This document shows, one piece after another, positions 12,031 through 23,545 of a DNA stretch of 64,000 nucleotides; the stretch's first letter is position 1, and each line of letters begins with the position of its first letter. Made by a program: the position numbers and the translations under genes. The stretch spans positions 444,751,816 through 444,815,815 of the forward strand of contig NC_066581.1 in the NCBI RefSeq assembly GCF_024323335.1, in the 5' to 3' direction. The notes under the pieces are model-generated. The model was not told where the DNA came from, did no database searches, and was given only the letters and a program-made list of their open reading frames with translations. The stretch comes from Lathyrus oleraceus (lineage: Eukaryota > Streptophyta > Magnoliopsida > Fabales > Fabaceae).

Positions 12031-12504
12031 ATGTTATTTTTACAATGCCAGACTTCTATAGAAGACTTTCATAAAGAACCTTACATGACTCATGAAATCG
12101 GTACATCTCAAAAGAACTTTGGTAGTTTTCCCTTGGAACGGGAAACATATGCTACTTCCATGGAATGTGTTCCAAATGAGAGAATAAATTTGGTAAACTC
12201 GGTAGCAGCTGAAGTTTCATCGCTCGTGCCCTGGGATGAAATCCCTAATATAAATAATGATTCCAATACCGTTAACCATGTTACAAATTCAGTGGAAAGA
12301 TTGAGTCCCATTATAAGTTCAGGTGTTACACAATATGATGACAATTACTTTGAAGATCTCGAAATTTTAATGAGTCAGGTGATTGACATTGATGGTTCTA
12401 TGAATATGTCAACTTATCTTGCGAAACATCTCAATGTTGAGACAGATATTGTAACTTTCGATATAACTGGTATTCCTGCTGCAAGCTCTAAAAAAAAAGG
12501 TTAG
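12031..12504 (+). CDS. Unidentified ORF or terminal-exon remnant (157 aa from first ATG)
   Basis: I do not recognise this protein. The frame is open from 11953, with the first ATG at 12031. The predicted product is acidic and Ser/Asn-rich with no hydrophobic segment, and ends in a short basic tail AASSKKKG. Its codon content and lack of retrotransposon motifs set it apart from the surrounding repeats, and it lies just downstream of a host transporter fragment inside the same insertion, so it may be a captured exon of a host gene. It may also be a chance ORF. No intron sites or promoter were identified. Confidence 0.25.
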   Translation: MLFLQCQTSIEDFHKEPYMTHEIGTSQKNFGSFPLERETYATSMECVPNERINLVNSVAAEVSSLVPWDEIPNINNDSNTVNHVTNSVERLSPIISSGVTQYDDNYFEDLEILMSQVIDIDGSMNMSTYLAKHLNVETDIVTFDITGIPAASSKKKG

Positions 12505-14061
12505 TGCATACATGCGTTGAAGAAGTTTTGGAAGATTTTTCGGAAACAGGAAACATGAAAGTCGTTTGTGGCTTTTGAGGTTCTCTCCTTTATTTATTTA
12601 TTCCAACTGGTACATTGTTTTGTTTTAAATAGTATGAGAAAGTGGGATCGACATATGTGAGATTTACATAACCCAATGCTGCCTTTTCTTATTCTCTAGA
12701 CATTTATTGTCTATTAATGCACTATCTTTTCCATGTTCCCCTATTCATTGATTAGCTGGTAATCGTCTTTTGCTTAAACAAATACAGCCATGCGGCTAGG
12801 TTACATCAACTTTTGGTTTTCCTTTAGTTTCCTTTTTTTTATTTTTTTTTATTTATTCATTAGGCCGAGGGATTTGAAACGAACCCTCTATTCCGAGCCC
12901 AGGGGAACCACAACCACCCATATGGGGTTTGGACTTTTTTTGGGCTAAGATCCCAGTTTCCATTCACATACCAGTAGTTATTATATTTTGGCAAGTGATG
13001 TTTCATGGCTGAGTAGTTGAAGCGCCAACTTGCTTCCCGCATATCTTGGGTTCGAAACCAGCATGTTCCACTTCCTAATTTTTGAGCATGATTTCTTTCC
13101 TTTTCCATTTTTTCATTGTTTTGTTTCTTATATTTTTTTTAGATTAAATACTCACTCATTATTTTGTGCAACTCACTTGCTAAATATTTTAATGTTGATT
13201 TTTTAAATTTATTTCTAATCCCTTCATGTTTTATTATTCTCATTCTCCTAACACTTGTTGATTTTTATGTTTGTCCCTGATTTATTTTCATGAATTAGAC
13301 ATCAATTTTTAATCTATGGATTCAACAATTCCCGTGTTGTTATTCCATGATTTTTTATTGATATATTGACAGTATTTCGCCGCGTTTTGATTAATCACAT
13401 ATGACATTTCAATTATTCTCAATATGTGCACACCGGCTTTGAGCACATTATTTAGGTTTTGTGTGTCCCTCAATTTCCATCCGTCTTGCATGTCTTTGCA
13501 TTATGTGACCTTGATTCGCATCTTCGCATCCCGATTTTAATCTGTGCACGTCCCAATTTTACTCCTTTTGATTTAACTTTTGATTATCTGGTAAATATAA
13601 CTTTGGGTTGTTGCTTTCTTCACATGGCTTACTCTTGGGCCTTCTTACAATGAGATGGTTCTCTTACACCTACACTCATACACTGCATTGCTTGTTGGTT
13701 GGGCCCGATTTAATTATTTCATTACTTTGAATCCCCATTGGACAAAATGTACCCCCACTCTGATGATGTGTAATAATTTTACTATTTTATTTCTTTTTTT
13801 GCTTGACTATTTAGCTAGCCACTAACACAAGAATCAAATCAACAGTTTCCAAAAGATCAAAAAAATAAAAACTCGATCCAACATCGAGTATTTTCCCAAT
13901 AAATAAATCCATCCATTTCTATTCATCCATTTCTACCCATTCCTTTCCTTTAAACCATTTCATTCAAATATTTTTCAATCACTCATCAAATGTTTGATCC
14001 AACGTCAAGCCATTTTCACAATAAAAACTCAAAAAACATAATCCATATTTAAGAACTTTTC
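12505..14061. mobile_element. Non-coding interior of the LTR-like insertion
   Basis: T-rich sequence with a TTTTTTATTTTTTT run (12833-12850) and a tRNA-like segment near 13001. ORFs here are short and lack recognisable motifs. Confidence 0.4.
13001..13066 (+). other. tRNA-like segment with A- and B-box matches (possible SINE head)
   Basis: TGGCTGAGTAG (about 13003) fits the pol III A-box consensus TRGCNNAGYNG and GGGTTCGAAACC (about 13049) fits the B box, spaced as in tRNA-derived SINEs. No convincing cloverleaf or anticodon arm is visible, so this is not called a tRNA gene. A T-rich tail follows about 60 bases later. Confidence 0.3.
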
Positions 14062-14560
14062 AATAAAGATGGAAATGGAACGTGGTGGATACCACGCGCT
14101 CCTGAGACTAGGGTTCGAGATGGATGTCTCGCCTATCTTAGCTCTCGCCATCATCCAAATCTACCTTTTCCCTTTCTTTCAAACCTTCCTTCAAATCTTT
14201 CTCATTCGTTCATCAAATGCTTGATCCAACGTCAAGCCATTTTCAGAATAAAACTAAAAAATACTTAATTTCTATTTAACACTTTTTTCGATAAAGATAG
14301 AAATAGAACATGGTGGATACCATGCACTCCTGAGATTAAGATTCATGGTGGATTCCTCGCTTATTTTAGCTCTCGCCATCATTCAACATTGTCAACACGG
14401 TTTCGTCAAACCCTTTTCTCCATCAAATTCAAAAACACTTAAATTCTTATCAAACCTTTTCGCAAATAAGATGGAAATGGAATGTGGTGGATACCACACA
14501 CTCCTGAGACTAGGAATCGAGATGGATATCTCGCCCATCCAAGTTCTCGCCATTACTCAA
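14062..14560. repeat. Three-copy module with paired hairpins
   Basis: A module of roughly 90 bases occurs at about 14068, 14297 and 14470. Each copy reads GATGGAAATGGAAC or close, then GTGGTGGATACCAC (inverted repeat), then CTCCTGAGA, then GAGATGGATATCTC or a variant (second inverted repeat), then TAGCTCTCGCCAT. The second copy is mutated in the second hairpin (TCATGGTGGATTCCTC). The copies are separated by similar spacers containing AAACCTTT and TCATCAAAT. Confidence 0.8.
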
Positions 14561-15218
14561 AACACATCAAACCAATCAAACCTTTTTTCGCCGTTGTGTG
14601 ATTGACTCTTAAACCCTTTCTCAAACGAAAGGTACTTTGTTTCATGTCAATGCAAAGCAATGTTTCTCCACCTGTTTTGGGTAGTCCAACAATGTTTTCG
14701 TCGATTGACACAAAGTAGCTTTCGCTAAAATTGACCAAGAAACAAACACTTTTCTACCCATAACTATGTAAGCCTTGAGTTCTCTATTGGGACACGTAGA
14801 AGCAGGATTTGTAAATCTTGTCAGGCCCATTAATAAAAAACATAGGTTTAGTCCCCTTTGTTGCAAAAATCTAAAAACGTCTCCTCCTTTCTTTGGATCA
14901 TATTCTTCTTTCCCTCCTAATAACTTGAGAAGCCTAACATTTCAAACTAACACTAACGTGCACAACTAACCTAACAGTTCCCGTTGAGTACAACGGACCT
15001 GAGAGGTGATAATACCTTCCCATTGCGTAATCGACTCCCAAACCCTGATTTGGTTACAACGAACATAATCATTGTCATTTTGTCTCGGGTTTTATCGATA
15101 TTTCCCCTTTCCTTTTTAGGAATACATAAAGTTCGGTGGCGACTCTATTCATTCCATCATTGCGAGTGTGCGATTGCGCTTCGCTAGGTCTTGTTCTCAT
15201 TTTTTCTGAGGTACGAAA

Positions 15219-15446
15219 GAGGGTCTTCATAACTGAAGATCAATAGGATACAGTTACTTGCCATAATCCCTATTTTTTGCATAAATTTTCCCAAGGGGGG
15301 TATTCAATTTATCGGGATAATTCTTTCTATTTTATGTCTCTAACTTTTTCCTGGATTGCCCTTTCGGGTTTTCAATCCACCGAGACACTCCTTTTTTCCT
15401 AGGCCTCCCTTTCGGGTTTTCAACTTAGCGAGTTGTTCTTTTCTTT
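15219..15446 (-). mobile_element. 3' untranslated region of Ogre C (proximal part)
   Basis: Immediately downstream, on the minus strand, of the integrase stop at 15447. It carries two copies of the CCCGAAAGGG motif (seen on the plus strand as CCCTTTCGGG near 15361 and 15410) and the block GGCAAGTAACTG, in the same order as in Ogre A at 34602-34780. Confidence 0.75.
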
Positions 15447-17821
15447 TTAGGCGAAGTATTTCTTGATTGCATTGGCACTCACATAACGCGTGAACTCTTC
15501 ACCATCCATAGTTGTAAGAATCAAAGCACCGCTTGAAAAGGATCTCTTAACAACATATGAGCCTTCATAATTAGGAGTCCATTTGCCCCTAGAATCTGGT
15601 TTGAAAGATAAAATCGTCTTGAGCACAAGGTCACCTTCTCTAAACACATGAGGCCTGACCTTCTTATCAAATGCTTTCTTCATTCTCTGCTGATATAACT
15701 AACCATGACACATGGCCGTTAACCTCTTCTCTTCAATCAAATTCAACTGATCAAATCTGGTCTGACACCATTTAGCCTCAATCAACTTGGCTTCCATCAA
15801 GACACGCAACGATGGGATCTCAACCTCTACCGGAAGCACAACTTCCATGCCATAAACAAGTGAGAAAGGGGTTGCCCCTGTTGAAGTGCGGATGGATGTA
15901 CGATACCCATGCAAAGCAAATGGGAGCATCTCATGCCAGTCCTTGTACGTCACAACCATCTTCTAGATGATCTTCTTGATGTTGTTATTTGCAGCATCAA
16001 CAACCCCATTCAACTTAGGTGTGTAGGGTGAAGAATTATAATGTGCAATATTGAAGTCTTTGTAAAGAGCTTCCACCATATTATTATTCAAGTTAGATCC
16101 ATTATCAGTAATGATCTTACTTGGCACACCATTACGGCATATAATCTGATTCTTGATAAACCTTACAATAACTTGCTTGGTTACATTCGCATACGATGCC
16201 GCTTCAACCCACTTTGTGAAGTAGTCAATAGCCACCAGAATGAAACGATGTCCATTCGAAGCTTTGGGCTCAATCATGCCAATCATATTGATTCCCCACA
16301 TGGAGAAGGGCCATGGGGAAGAAATGACGTTCAATAGTGTCGGCGGAACATGAATCTTACCCGCATATATTTGACACTTATGGCATTTCTTCACAAACTT
16401 GAAACAGTCAGATTCCATTATCCACCAATAGTAACCTGCTCTTAACATCTTCTTAGCCATAACATGTCCATTGAAATGAGTATCAAAGGTACCTTCATGA
16501 ACTTCAGTCATCAATAAGTTTGCTTTGTGTCTATCCACACATCTGAGCAGAACCATATCGAAGTTTCTCTTATAAAGCACATCATAATTTTGGTAGAAAA
16601 TTCCAGCTAATCTTCTCAAAGTCTTCTTATCCTTCAAAGATGCCCCAGGTGGGTAAATCTGACTTTGGAGAAAATGCTTGATATCATAATACCACGGCTT
16701 TTCATCTTCGACCTCTTCAACAACAAACACATGATCTGGCCTATCCAGACGCATCACAATTAAATTAGGAACTTCATTCCAGAACTTCACCATAATCATA
16801 GAAGCCAATGTTGCAAGAGCATCTGCCATCCGATTTTCATCTCGAGGGATATGATGAAATTCAACCTTTGTAAAGAAATTTGAAATCCTCCTCGCATAAT
16901 CTCTATATGGTATTAAACCGGGTTGATTTGTCTCCCATTCACCTTTGATCTGATTCATGACCAAAGCTTAATCTCCATAGACGTCAAGATATTTTATTCT
17001 GAGATCAATGGCCTCTTCAAGCCCCATAATGCAAGCTTCATACTCAGCCAAATTATTCGTACACTTGAAAGTCAATCTAGCTGTAAACAAAAAATGCATG
17101 CCTTGAGGAGTAATAATCAATGCCCCAATGCCATTACCATACTGATTAACAGCTCCATCAAATATCATGCTCCAATGGGAACCAGGTTCTGGCTCTTCTT
17201 CAAGCAATGGTTCATCACAATCTTTCATCTTTAATTGGTTGATGAGCCAAATGGTCATCCAAAGGGTCAGCCAAGACACTACCTTTGATTGCTTTATAAG
17301 ATCAGTATTCAATATCATACTCTAACAGCTATCCTTAATCAAGTGATGCTCAAATACATGATCAATGGTCTTCCTTCAATAGGCGGAGACAGAATCAAAG
17401 GTTCAAGCAGATATTCTTTGATACTATCAAAAGCTTTATGGCAATCCTCGGTCTAATCACAAGACTGGTCTTTCCAAAGGAGCTTGAATATAGGCGCACA
17501 TGTGGCAGTCATGTGTGAAATGAATCTTGAGATATAATTCAAGCAGCCGAGAAAACCTATGACTTGCTTCTCAGTTTTGGGCGTAGGCATCTCCTGTATT
17601 GGTTTGACCTTGGCGGGATCAACTTCAATACCCTTCTCGCTGACAATAAAGCCCAACAATTTACCAGAATGAACACCAAAAGTATACTTATTGGGATTCA
17701 AGTGGAGTTTGTACTTCCTCAAACGCTGGAATAACTTCAACAAATGCTCAACATGCTCTTCTTCATCACTGGATTTAGCAATCATGTCATCAACATAAAC
17801 TTCAATATCTTTATGCATCAT
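15447..17821 (-). pseudogene. Ogre C pol: partial RT, aRNH and integrase
   Basis: In the minus reading direction: RT from MMHKDIEVYVDDMIAKS (YVDD catalytic box) to RKDQ-like thumb (17821-17453); a short eroded stretch (17452-17319) where most of the first RNase H is missing; the second, archaeal-type RNase H (WSMIFDGAVNQYGNGIG, 17318-16968); and integrase with its HHCC zinc region, WGINMIG (the first catalytic Asp replaced by Asn), TDNGSN and a damaged third-acid block (GVVDAANNN in place of GVVEAANKN), then the C-terminal region with VRPHVFREGDLVLK. In-frame stops separate the pieces at about 16965, 15960 and 15696. The N-terminal half of RT is deleted. With two of the three integrase acids altered and RT truncated, it cannot encode active enzymes. 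Confidence 0.9.
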
Positions 17822-18000
17822 ATCATGAAAAAGAGTGGATGAATAAAATTGCAGTTTATTGATGAATAAAATTGCAGTTTAGCAATCATATCAATCCATC
17901 AGACACTTCTTCATCACTTTCTTCCTCAGCCTCAAACACAGGGAATTCAAAGTTTGGAGAAGGGGTAGGATCATTGTATTCAATGGGTTTCGAAACCAAC
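17822..18000 (-). pseudogene. Ogre C exon after the intron, N-terminal pol linker
   Basis: Reading leftward from 18000, the frame encodes SKPIEYNDPTPSPNFEFPVF followed by an acidic run ending near 17890. This matches the start of the post-intron exon in Ogre A and B. After about 17880 it changes to two short copies of a GATGAATAAAATTGCAGTTT motif that also occurs inside the intron at 18150, then joins RT at 17821. The deletion of the RT front end therefore involved sequence copied from the intron. Confidence 0.75.
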
Positions 18001-18255
18001 CTGCATAATGATTTGATATTTGGATTTTAGAGAAGTGATTTGTGACCAAATATTATGCAGATGGACAATTATCATTTATTTATTTATGTTTTTTGTGATT
18101 ACCATTTTCAGAAAAGCAAAAAGTAAAAATAAAACATCATAGATGTGGATGAATAAAATTACAGTTTATTGATGATTAATTTGAAATATGCCCAACAATG
18201 TTCACTTCTCCCTTAGGCATAGGAGAAGGATTCTAAAAAATAATAAAACATTTAC
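18001..18255 (-). other. Ogre intron between protease and pol, copy C (255 bp)
   Basis: On the minus strand the donor is AA|GTAAAT at 18255, overlapping the stop after the HRSK end of the protease, and the acceptor is ATTATGCAG| ending at 18001. The phase is the same as in copies A and B, so splicing would remove the protease stop and read into pol. Introns at this point are known for Ogre elements. Confidence 0.75.
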
Positions 18256-19027
18256 TTAGAGCGGTGAACAATAGCAGGAACATCAACAACGATCCAATTG
18301 TTGCAAGCCTTTCCAGGCGTCACAAAATTGGTGCAGTCTTCATCTTTGTCATCCTCGATTAATGCAACTGAGTGTTGTTCATTACCATGAATGAACCTTC
18401 TGCTATAGAAATTAGGTTGCATATCTTTAACTTTGATCACAAACGATCCTTGCTGGAAATCCAAACCGGCTAGGTTCTTTTTCTCGGAGAACTTTACCAT
18501 CCGGCCCCACTGATCAGAACTACCATCTTCCACAATCTTCTGAGCGTCTTTAAACGAGGACATATGTTCCCTAACTTTCTTTACTTCAGCAATAGATAGA
18601 GCTTGGAATGGAGTTCCAATGTCATCCTCAGCTTCCACATATAACAAAGACGACAGATGACTCACAAACATAGCTTTCTCTCCACCCACAATGACGGGCT
18701 TACCATTCTTCATGAATTTATATTTCTAATGCAGAGTGGACGTAACAGCTCCTGCCTTATGTATCCATGGCCTCCCTAACAAGAAACTATAGGCCGGGTG
18801 GATATCCATTACGTGGAAAGTAATTTGGAAATCACTCAGACCTATCTTCACCGGGAGATCCACTTCACCAATAACAGTCTTGCGAGAACCATCAAAAGCT
18901 TTGACGATCACTCCACTGTATCTCCTCGGAGCTCCTTGATACGATAACCTTGATAGAATCGATTTCGGGAGTACATTCAACGAAGAACAGGTATCAACCA
19001 ACACATTTGACAATGCATCTTCCTTAC
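18252..19027 (-). pseudogene. Ogre C aspartic protease
   Basis: Protease that would cleave gag-pol. The minus-strand frame starts within the active-site segment: VLVDTCSSLNVLPKS, where the usual DTGSS has become DTCSS. It continues through KAFDGSRKTVIGEVDLPVKI, DIHPAYSFLLGRPW and VTSTLH, a stop at about 18723 (CAG to TAG), then GGEKAMFVSHLSS and the C-terminal VPAIVHRSK. The upstream part is removed by the insertion of Ogre A, whose LTR begins at 19028. Confidence 0.9.
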
Positions 19028-20542
19028 TGTAAGACCCTAATTTTGACCCTAAGATCCCTCATAGCATCATAACATTGCATAGCCTCAAGGATCATAAGCA
19101 TCTTGGTTCCCTTTGCCTTTGGATTGGGACATCTTGTGAGTGGTTTGAGATCACCAAACATGCTTAAATTGTATTATTTCTTTTCTCATTTTTTTTTATT
19201 ATTAACTCAAAAGCACACAAATATGTCACAAACATCTCTTGTTTGTAGCTTGAGCAATCACAAGGGCTAAAGGCTTCAAGGAGATCCTATGTGCATTGAT
19301 ATGGTCAAGAGGAGATGGAAGCAAGCATGGTAATGGTTCCCAAAGCTCTCATCCATCAAATATTCCTTCCAAGTATCTCAATTCATCATTTTGATCAAAG
19401 CAAGTCAAGGGGTTTGAGACTTGTTTCCCAAGGAAACCCTAATTCATTTATTCATCAATTGTGCCTTGCTCATGAAGCAACCTCAGCCCATGGTCAAATG
19501 CAATCAAGGGAATTTCTTTAATTCATCATTTCATGCATATTTGAACTTATTTGAGTGTCCTCAATCATCAATTCATCAGGATATGAGGTGTGGACTTGAG
19601 AAGTTGATCAGTCAATTCATCTAACTATTTTGAAATGCACTGAGACCTAACTTTTTATGTGTTGGTCAAATGGAGATGACCCCAAGATAACATATGTTCT
19701 TAAAGACTATATGAACAAATTTCATGTTCATCAAAAATTGATTTGAAGCTTGGAAGGTCATCATCCATTCCAAGACATTATAGGTCATTTTGACTGAAAC
19801 CCTAATTTTAGGTCAACTTCCCAAGAACATAACTCATTGATTTTTCATGATTTTGAGGTTAGACTTAATGAATTGGAAAGCTTAATGTGTCTACTTCAAA
19901 TGTTATGTTGAGAAAATTTTCAAAATCTCAAAATAAATACATGTGATAATGCAAAACATTATAGGTCACTTTGGGCCAAATGCATTGAAATGTGAAAAAG
20001 TCCAACTTCAAGTGCCCATAACTTCTTCATTAAAATCCAAATGATGAAAAATTCAAGTCCAAATTAATTGTCTTGAAAAGATATACAACGTTCATGAGGA
20101 AGATTTTATCATTTGGAGCTTTCATCTTTGAGACAGAGGGGCTTGAACATTGACCAAATTTGGAAATTTCACATATGCATGTTTTGCACCCTACACTTCA
20201 TGCTCAAATTTCATTAATTTACAAGGCCCAAATGAAGTTTTGATCAACATGACATTTGTTCCTTATGCAATAATCTTTTCAACCATTACTTATAAGGTTG
20301 CATTTGGATTTTGGACATGGCATTTTCGAAAGCTTCAATGAAATAATGCATTTTATGAAAATCATTCCATTTGCCATGCATGATCCATTAACATCCAATC
20401 TACACGTCCAATTCTTATTTGGTGATGTATATCTTGCAATTCCATTCACAATTGGGCCCTCCATGCGCCTGTACAGGCCCATGCATGGAGGCCCTCTTCT
20501 CCCATGCACACGAGTTAGCTCATGCATTCAGCCATCTCCATT

Positions 20543-20550
20543 TATAAATA
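20543..20550 (+). promoter_or_regulatory. TATA box of Ogre A 5' LTR
   Basis: TATAAATA in CATTTATAAATACC, followed by C-rich sequence. The same motif occurs in the corresponding place of the B LTR (41853). Transcription would start about 30 bases downstream. The 3' LTR of A has lost this region. Confidence 0.6.
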
Positions 20551-23545
20551 CCATGCCATAGCTTCACAATTCTTCAACCTAATGGCGCCTAAACCTCTGC
20601 TGAATTGAATCCACACCCATACCAAAGGAATAAATCTCATTTTTCTCTAAAAATTTCAGATCTGAATTTTGATTTCCTCGATTGAAATTTCAGATCTAAA
20701 GTTCCTAGACCTCTTCACTTTGATACATAGAAGCTTCTGTTTGCAAAAGGAATCAAAGATCGTGACTCAATTCTTCACAATTCAAAGGTTTCACTCAACT
20801 GCATTTTGCTTCGAAGAAACTCATATATTGTTCCATTTGCCTTGATTTTGTGTTGTGTGAAGTCCTCTGCATAGAGGCATCATTATTGTGTTCTTAATTT
20901 TTGAAATCAAGCAAGTTCAGTTGAACACCACCAAAGTTCCATCTCTGATTTCTCTCTCAATAGGGATCTAGAGTGGAATTGAGTGGCATAGGAGTTATGT
21001 ACATCACTCCACCTTTCGAATGGTATCTGGATCGTGGCTTTTCATGCACTTTTTTTCCTCTTCAAATTTGAACCCTCACCGGAGCTAGCCAGAGAAGAAG
21101 GTGGCGCTGGCCACCGTCCATTTTCCAGATTAAGTCATGGTCGTTGGATCATACTTCCAGATCTAATCAGATCCATTGGATGTTATGACTTATTTTAATT
21201 CATTATGTGATTCAGTTGACTTTGGACCATGGTGGATGCGCGCCTGAGAGCCATGTGATATGCCAGCTCAATTAATGAGCCATCATCCAACGCCTCTCCT
21301 TTTTTCAAATTTTTAATTTATGATTTCTATTTTCTTTTATTTCTTTTAATTCCATTTTATTTCTTAAATCCGTATCTCTTTCATTATTGGTCCAAAAGTT
21401 ATGGGACCAATTGCATTATTTCTCTTTTATTTTCTACTTTCTAAAAATGATTTTTAATATTTTTTATTTCATCATTTGCTATTTTTTAATTCATTTTAAA
21501 TAGTTTTTGATATTCAAATAATACAAAAATATTTTCTCAACCTCTTTGAGTGATGATAGATCTATGAAAAATATTCTCATCAATTTATCAATTGATTTGA
21601 GATTTATTTGAGATTTTAGTTCAATTAGGTTATTTTGATGCATTTTTTAGTTGATTAAAAATAGTTTCTGACTTTTAAAAATGCTGAAATTTTTTGTCAA
21701 ACTTTGTTTGACCTTGTTGAACTTGGGATAATTCACTTGGACTTTTCAAAGTTGATTTGAAGTGAATTTGAAGTTTGACCTTTCTTTAATATTTTACTTC
21801 AAGTTTTATTTTAAATATTAAAAATTCCAAAAATATTTTGTTTATTTCTTGACTTCTAATATTCATTTTGCTTTTGTTTTCTATTATTTGACCTTGATCT
21901 TCTCTATCTTTGGTCATAGCTTGTTGATTATCTCATTCTATTTCACTTAATGCACTTTAATATTCTTCATCTTCTTCTTCTTCTTTTCTTATTTTGATCA
22001 ATGATTTAAAGATTGGTGGTTAGCATTGATTATGGAAGTTTAATCTTCCTTGATTCAAATCTAATTCATCTTGATCATGGATCAAGTGAATGGCTTTGAA
22101 TTAAGGATAGATTGCTTCCTAAATCATGCAAAGAACCTAAATCATGCAAAGAACCTAAATCAATACAAGATCATTTCTCATCTTCTTTTTGGAATGGCAA
22201 TGTGTTGGAGTTTGATTCACTAATCAAGACCTCTAACTTGTGTTGTTGCCTACATTATTATTGACCGGCCTCAGATAGTTATGACTTCTACATAAGTCCA
22301 ATTATGATTGCTCAACATAGCGCTAAATTTGCCTTATGGCACACTAACTACTAACACTAACCATTAACCATTAACATTTAATTCTTGCTCTTTACATTTA
22401 TGAAAGTTACTATTCTTGTACATATTATTCATTTGCTTTTCCCCCCTTGCTCATTTGAGCACATGTTTATGTTAATGCAATTTGCCTTTTGCTCACTTGA
22501 GCACATAATTGTGTATATATTATTGTGCTTGTGTTTTGTTTTGATTGTTGTGGACCAAATGCAAAGAAATGGACAAATGGACTTAGTTTCTAGGACTTTT
22601 CCTATGCAAATTGGAGTAAAAGGACTTTAAAAGTTGAAGATGGATTAGAAGGACCAAACATCTAAACTCACTCTTGTCCATTCTTGATTTGCTTCATAGA
22701 ACTTTTGATGTGTGTGCTTTTGTGCTAGGGAATTCTATGAGAGCTCAAATTGAAGAACCATTGCCATGTTCATCCAAAGTAAAATATACAAGATACATTG
22801 GGGATCTCCTAAGGAGCTTGTTTGATTATGTTGATTGCTTGAGCTTACTATTATCTTGTTTGCATATTCCAAAGGATGGGAGCTACTTGGATCATCAATA
22901 TGCTCTCAAGAGAGGAACTCCATGTGTGGTCTTGTTTCATATCCATTATATCTGGTATGATTAGGACTTTAGCCTTTCTTTTCATAACACTTATTTGGAA
23001 TTGAACTTTTAAATCAACTTTGACCATATTTTGTAAATACTTTTCATTGGTAAATATAACCCATTCAAATGCATTTGTGGTTTCAATGACCACTCTCTTA
23101 ATCAAAACTTTTCATAACCTTTAGCTATTAGGTTTGAGTTATCCTTGAGGTAGATGTAATACTCACCTATATCCTTAGTGATGGACAATGAGTCTTCCAT
23201 GCTTATTATAGGGTTAACCCCTCACTAGCATGTTGAAGTTATCCTCACATGGTGGATTTGTGGTTTTAGGTTGAGTTTTCTCCCTTGGATAACAAAAGAC
23301 CTTAAGGCTTTTGGACCAATCAATTCACCAACTCATTTTGAGATTTTTACCCCGAACTACGAGGTTTTGATCCTAATCTTTTTTTAAGATGGTACGTAGG
23401 CAATGGGTTTATTCATCCAAACACAAAAATGTAAATAATTTGTACATTCTCTTCTCATCTTTTCAATCATGTTTGCACAAACAAATTTTCACAAAATACC
23501 AACCTTACAACAAGGGCTCCCTAGGAGTACCTAGGATGTTTTAGG

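Larger units (their letters stand above)
10897..15217 (+). mobile_element. LTR-like insertion carrying host gene debris
   Basis: The left end reads TGTCATACCCTGATTTTGGC, the style of a second legume Tat-type LTR family. The right part has the matching LTR 3' landmarks: ACCTTCCCATTGCGTAATCG (15016-15035), then TTCGGTGGCGACTCT, and an end resembling GAGGTACGAA near 15217. No primer site follows, so it behaves as a solo LTR. It separates two parts of Ogre C. The flanks GAAGG (10892-10896) and GAGGG (about 15219-15223) could be a mutated 5-bp target duplication, but this is weak. Inside are a transporter pseudogene (11124-11705), an unidentified ORF (12031-12504), a tRNA-like segment (about 13001) and a three-copy hairpin repeat (14062-14560). 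Whether this is one captured unit or several nested events is unresolved. Confidence 0.5.

Noticed and set aside
13001..13066. Bona fide tRNA gene
   Set aside because: A- and B-box matches exist but no acceptor stem or anticodon arm could be drawn.
19315..22964. Short ORFs in the Ogre LTRs, some shared between 19315 and 37813 and between 22674 and 38305
   Set aside because: Sharing is explained by LTR duplication; no protein family features, and equivalents in the B LTR are broken.
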